A DNA stretch of 33,510 nucleotides, from contig SVHB01000026.1 in assembly GCA_015056005.1 (NCBI GenBank), positions 1 through 33,510 on the forward strand, read 5' to 3'. The notes under the pieces are model-generated. The model ran no database searches. It worked only from the letters and a program-made list of their open reading frames with translations, and was not told the origin of the DNA. Below, one piece after another: positions 30,244 to 33,510 of this stretch; the first letter of the stretch is position 1; every line of letters begins with the position of its first letter. Origin of the DNA: Clostridiales bacterium (GTDB lineage: Bacteria > Bacillota > Clostridia > Christensenellales > UBA1750). A program made the position numbers and the translations under genes.

Positions 30244-31254
30244 CTATTTCATGTTGTAAGGGAAGCCGAGCTCGTGCATCGCGCCCCAGCCGATATCTGC
30301 ATAGAAACGGTGACCTTCTTCGCCGATTACGTGACGGCAGTTGTCGGGCTTGCCGGAAAGCTCGTAATAGGTCTTGGTGACGCCAAACTCCCTTTGCGCA
30401 GAGGCAAGCGGGAAGCTGTAATCCAGCTTTCCGTTGACAACAACAAGGGGACGGGGAGCGATCATGCCGCCGAGGTCGCCCATGTCAAAATACTTGGCGA
30501 TATGGGGGATATGGTTGCAGGTGCAATGGCGCTGAACGCCGATGGATTCCATATAGCCGCAGAAAGCGCAGGAGGGCATCGCAGCTGATATCCTTGTCTC
30601 AAGCGCAGCTGCGTAGATGGTCGCGGTGCCGCCGCCGCTGTTGCCCATGAGCAGTATCTTTTCAAGATCGATAACGTCGCTGAAATTGTCGGTGATCACG
30701 TCGATCACGCGCATGATATCCCAAACGCGCTCGCCGATGGTGGTTCTGCCTATGAGCAGAGCCGCCATGGTGGGGATATAGCAGTTGGGGCCGTCGTCGG
30801 TGCCGCCGCACTGACCGAAGCAGCGCTGATCCATTGAAAGCACGGCATAGCCAAGCTTTACCGCGTATACGGCAAAGTCTCTGTCGCCAACGATGGGTTT
30901 ATCGTCATAGGGTCTGCCCATGGAAATATTCATGCCCTTGGAATGACCCTGCAGGCAGATGACAAGGGGCAGGGGCTTGGTTGCCCCGTCGGGCACCCAA
31001 AGGTGAGCCACGATGCGCATTTTGGGCTCAACGAGGAAGTTGAACCTTGTTTCGGTGAAGCCATCCTGCTGCTTGGTGAATTCGATCTGAAGGTCAGGAG
31101 CGCATTTGATCAGCTCGTCCATGCCCAGAAGCTCCCAAAGCTTTTCGCGCGCATTTTTCTGCCATTCAGCAAAATCGCCGCCCTTATAGCCCGCTCTTCT
31201 CGGGTTCTGCTTCATTATCTCTATGTGCATATCCTGAGGATCGTAGATCATCAT
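30244..31254 (-). CDS. Alpha/beta hydrolase, acetyl xylan esterase-like
   Basis: 336 residues. Catalytic triad: Ser206 in LMGNSGGGTA, Asp278 in VNGKLDYSFP, His315 in GEEGHRFYAD. LVICLQGHSKG near 98-107 forms the oxyanion region, and AVLSMDQRCFGQCGGTDDG is a segment typical of the acetyl xylan esterase/DUF-type carbohydrate esterases. No signal peptide, so it probably deacylates imported oligosaccharides or another small ester. GAGGT lies nine bases before the ATG at 31254. Codons are C-ending biased. Monocistronic, divergent from the GDPD gene. Confidence 0.85.
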   Translation of the reverse strand: MMIYDPQDMHIEIMKQNPRRAGYKGGDFAEWQKNAREKLWELLGMDELIKCAPDLQIEFTKQQDGFTETRFNFLVEPKMRIVAHLWVPDGATKPLPLVICLQGHSKGMNISMGRPYDDKPIVGDRDFAVYAVKLGYAVLSMDQRCFGQCGGTDDGPNCYIPTMAALLIGRTTIGERVWDIMRVIDVITDNFSDVIDLEKILLMGNSGGGTATIYAAALETRISAAMPSCAFCGYMESIGVQRHCTCNHIPHIAKYFDMGDLGGMIAPRPLVVVNGKLDYSFPLASAQREFGVTKTYYELSGKPDNCRHVIGEEGHRFYADIGWGAMHELGFPYNMK

Positions 31255-31296
31255 AACAGATTACCTCGCTTTATATGATTTTCGTGGGTTCAACTT

Positions 31297-31324
31297 ATTA
31301 TAAAACAAAAAGATACTAAAGTAT
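31297..31324 (-). promoter_or_regulatory. Possible promoter of the esterase gene with a 12-bp palindrome
   Basis: TATAAT (31302-31297) has no good -35 box at 17 bases; ATACT-AA-AGTAT (31313-31324) lies there instead and could bind an activator. Weak evidence. Confidence 0.3.
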
Positions 31325-31352
31325 ATAGTTTGTTCGGCTTTTCTGCATTTTG

Positions 31353-31381
31353 TTGACATAGATTTATTGAAGAGGTATAAT
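31353..31381 (+). promoter_or_regulatory. Sigma-A promoter of the second GDPD gene
   Basis: TTGACA (31353-31358), 17-base spacer, TATAAT (31376-31381). Confidence 0.85.
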
Positions 31382-31417
31382 TTGTCTACGATATTTGTGT
31401 AAAAGAGGAATATGATC

Positions 31418-32152
31418 ATGAAAAAGATAGTTGTCGAAGGACACAGGGGTTATTGCGCAAAATACCCGGAAAATACGATGATCTCTTTTGAAGCAGCCAT
31501 GGATCTTGGCGTTGACGCGATCGAGTTCGATGTATGGCTGACTTCCGATAAGGTTCCCGTTTTGATGCACGACAATAATGCATTGCGCACCTGCGGCGTG
31601 AATGTGCTGCTGGGCGATCTGACCTTGAGCGAGGTCAAAAAGCTGGAGCCCATTTGCGAATCCAAATTCGGCGATACTTTCAAGGGTAAGGGGATCGAGG
31701 TTCCTACATTGGAAGAGCTGCTGAAAAGCTGCGCTAAAAAGCGCCCCGATATTCTTCTTGGCGTGGAGATAAAGGAATATACTGAGGAATGCTGCGATAT
31801 AACAGTTGAGATGCTTAAAAAGTACGGTGTGTTCGACAAATGCTATTTCTATGCTTTTGATGCTGCGGTCATAAAGCACCTGCGCACAAAGTACAACGCA
31901 AGGACCATGGGCTATCCCGATTTCCAGATGCGCAATTTTGAGCCCGACTCTTATTCCTACTATGCGGAGATCGGCATCAGCATGAGTGTTGCAAAATCCG
32001 AAGTGTTCCCGATCTATCCAAAGAAAAACCTGCCGATGCACCTTTTCTGCGCGGATACCGAAGAAGACGTAAGGCTCTGCATTGAAAAGGGCGCCGACCT
32101 TATCACCGCGAACGATCCCGTTCCGCTGATGAAGGTGCTGGGAAGAATCTGA
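31418..32152 (+). CDS. Glycerophosphodiester phosphodiesterase
   Basis: 244 residues, a complete GDPD barrel. His9-Arg10 (GHRG), Glu36/Asp38 (IEFD), His51-Asp52 (LMHD), Glu117 (GVEIK) and the C-terminal LITANDP give a full catalytic and metal set, unlike the GDPD half of the fusion at 2897. It hydrolyses glycerophosphodiesters to glycerol 3-phosphate and an alcohol. No signal peptide. ATG at 31418 lies eight bases after AGAGGA; an ATG at 31412 is too close. Monocistronic. Confidence 0.93.
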   Translation: MKKIVVEGHRGYCAKYPENTMISFEAAMDLGVDAIEFDVWLTSDKVPVLMHDNNALRTCGVNVLLGDLTLSEVKKLEPICESKFGDTFKGKGIEVPTLEELLKSCAKKRPDILLGVEIKEYTEECCDITVEMLKKYGVFDKCYFYAFDAAVIKHLRTKYNARTMGYPDFQMRNFEPDSYSYYAEIGISMSVAKSEVFPIYPKKNLPMHLFCADTEEDVRLCIEKGADLITANDPVPLMKVLGRI

Positions 32153-32167
32153 TATTTGATAACTGAC

Positions 32168-32203
32168 AAAAAGCTCTGACCATCTAATCGGTCAGAGCTT
32201 TTT
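32168..32203. terminator. Bidirectional terminator between GDPD and recQ
   Basis: AAAAAGCTCTGACC pairs perfectly with GGTCAGAGCTTTTT around an eight-base loop. Confidence 0.9.
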
Positions 32204-32205
32204 TT

Positions 32206-33510
32206 CTATTTGTCTATAAATTCGCTCAGATCATCGCCATTTATGAAGCCGGCGATGACGGGAAGGAAATATTTGGCATATCGTCTTTGCTTTTCCATGC
32301 CCACGCCCGAGACGGATAAAAACTCATCGGGTGTCGTGGGCTTTTTTATGCACATATCTTCAAGTGATGCGTTTGAAAATATGATGTATGCGGGGACCTT
32401 GTTCTTTTGCGCAAGCTTGCTCCTGAGGTTTGCAAGAATGGAATAAAGCTCGCTGTCGATATCCGTTTGAGCATGCTGTTTTTTTACCGTTTTTTTAAGC
32501 TTGTGAGAAATGCGTTCTTCGGGTTCCGTGGCATCGGGCATGAGTATGATATATTTTCCGTCACTGGGGAGCGTTTCGGGGCGAAGATGCTCGTATCTGC
32601 CTTCCTTTTTCAGATATCCGCTTGAAATGAGCTTATCGATATAAGTCTCGATCAGATCTTTGCCCATTGAACCCAGTGCACCGAAATACGGGCTGTTTGA
32701 ATAAGCGTACTTTTTTGCGGAGTTTGAGCCTTTAAGGAGGGCGGCGAGCATAGGCGGGTTCAGCCTGAAGCCTATGCTTGACGCAGCGCGCATGATAGTG
32801 TTTGCGGTATCGGTGATATCCTCTTCATTCATAGGAAGCAGACAGGATGAACAGGCGCCGCAGCTTCCCGGGTGCTCTTCTCCGAAATAGTTAAGGAGCT
32901 TTTGACGAAGACAGCCGTCGTATTTGCAGTAATCGACCATTGCATTTAAGCGTTCGTGTGCTTTTTCGAGCGAATCGAAGCTGCGGTCATCGCTTCCGTT
33001 TTCGATAAGAAAGCGGTTTGTGGTTATATCCTTTTTGGAAAAAAGGAGTATGCAGTTTGCCTTAGTACCGTCGCGCCCGGCTCTGCCCGCTTCCTGATAG
33101 TAGCTTTCAATGTCCTTGGGCATATTATAATGGATAACAAAGCTTACATTGGATTTGTCTATCCCCATGCCGAAAGCGTTTGTGGCAACCATAATTGGAC
33201 GGTTATCAAAGATGAAATCCTCCTGCGCGCGTTTTCTGTCTTCATCGGACATACCTGCGTGATACGCAGCGACCGTGAATCCTTCTTTTATCAGCAGCGC
33301 ACAGACCTCATCGACCTTTTTCCGGGTGGAGCAATACACGATGCCGCTTTTACCGGCGTTCTCTTTTAGGTGAAACAAAAGCGCGCTGTCCTTTTCGTTT
33401 TCTTTTAGGCGTTCGACCGCAAAAAAGAGGTTGGGCCTGTCAAACCCTGTTACAGTTTTAAGCGGCGCTTTAAGCCCTAAAAGCGTTTCTATATCGCGGC
33501 TTACGTTTTC
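32206..33510 (-). CDS. recQ: ATP-dependent DNA helicase RecQ (C-terminal part)
   Basis: The frame is open to the right edge, so the start is outside. The 434 residues present begin in the linker before helicase domain 2 (VTGFDRPNLFF), then GIVYCSTRK, AYHAGMSDEDR, VATNAFGMGIDK and YYQEAGRAGRDG (motifs IV-VI). The zinc-binding region follows (MVDYCKYDGCLRQKLL, then CGACSSCL), then the winged helix (LRPETLPSDG region) and a C-terminal HRDC domain (residues about 355-420, VPAYIIFSNASLEDM and FLSVSGVGMEKQRRY). RecQ unwinds DNA in recombination and fork repair. The missing part is the first helicase domain with the ATPase motifs. Confidence 0.95.
   Translation of the reverse strand, partial: ENVSRDIETLLGLKAPLKTVTGFDRPNLFFAVERLKENEKDSALLFHLKENAGKSGIVYCSTRKKVDEVCALLIKEGFTVAAYHAGMSDEDRKRAQEDFIFDNRPIMVATNAFGMGIDKSNVSFVIHYNMPKDIESYYQEAGRAGRDGTKANCILLFSKKDITTNRFLIENGSDDRSFDSLEKAHERLNAMVDYCKYDGCLRQKLLNYFGEEHPGSCGACSSCLLPMNEEDITDTANTIMRAASSIGFRLNPPMLAALLKGSNSAKKYAYSNSPYFGALGSMGKDLIETYIDKLISSGYLKKEGRYEHLRPETLPSDGKYIILMPDATEPEERISHKLKKTVKKQHAQTDIDSELYSILANLRSKLAQKNKVPAYIIFSNASLEDMCIKKPTTPDEFLSVSGVGMEKQRRYAKYFLPVIAGFINGDDLSEFIDK

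Overview
The window reads as a chromosomal segment of an uncultured-type, mid-GC Firmicute, most likely a gut Clostridium-class bacterium. Reasons: strong AGGAGG-type ribosome sites, many consensus TTGACA/TATAAT promoters, SipW-type signal peptidase with a BspA-like leucine-rich surface protein, DegV, DUF1836, tmRNA plus SmpB, and MBOAT/DHHW envelope genes. No rRNA, tRNA or CRISPR array was seen. The assignment to a lineage is inference.

Layout. 1-151: start of a probable IS3-type transposase gene running off the left edge, preceded by a strong hairpin. 152-2150 (minus): GNAT acetyltransferase with a leader-peptide attenuator, then degV. 2311-4486 (plus): DUF1836 regulator and a nitrilase-glycerophosphodiesterase fusion. 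4518-8163 (minus): four tightly packed genes (TIM-barrel/aldo-keto-like protein, hydroxypyruvate-isomerase-like protein, alkaline-phosphatase-superfamily hydrolase, MFS transporter) under one promoter with a palindrome in its spacer. 8379-10252 (plus): purC and a radical SAM protein. 10316-11750 (plus): rsgA-like GTPase behind a long leader with a mini-ORF and a terminator. 11814-16915 (minus): AraC/GyrI regulator, class I glutamine amidotransferase-like hydrolase, DHHW protein, MBOAT acyltransferase and a lipoprotein. 17258-21129 (plus): TrmH-type rRNA methyltransferase, then a three-gene sugar operon (GH172/DUF2961, two Gfo/Idh/MocA-type proteins) under a promoter with a perfect 16-bp palindrome. 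21399-22454: small XRE regulator, Cys-rich small protein, possible gene remnant and repeats next to ssrA. 22455-25620: tmRNA (minus), MFS drug-efflux-like gene with a leader peptide and hairpins, membrane protein, smpB (minus). 25902-29340 (plus): sipW, SipW-dependent secreted protein, BspA-like surface protein. 29441-33510: MBL-fold hydrolase, alpha/beta esterase, second GDPD, and the C-terminal part of recQ running off the right edge.

The most notable pattern is that three separate genes (GNAT acetyltransferase, RsgA-like ribosome GTPase, Mef-like MFS exporter) each carry a consensus promoter, a 10-19 codon leader ORF and hairpins or an intrinsic terminator before the structural gene. This is the layout of ribosome-stall-sensing attenuation known for erm, mef and ABC-F resistance genes. 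One leader ends in Arg-Val-Arg-Thr-Arg, which contains the Arg-X-Arg motif at which macrolide-bound ribosomes stall. A second pattern is palindromes placed inside the -35/-10 spacer of three other promoters, each in front of a probable substrate- or self-regulated unit.
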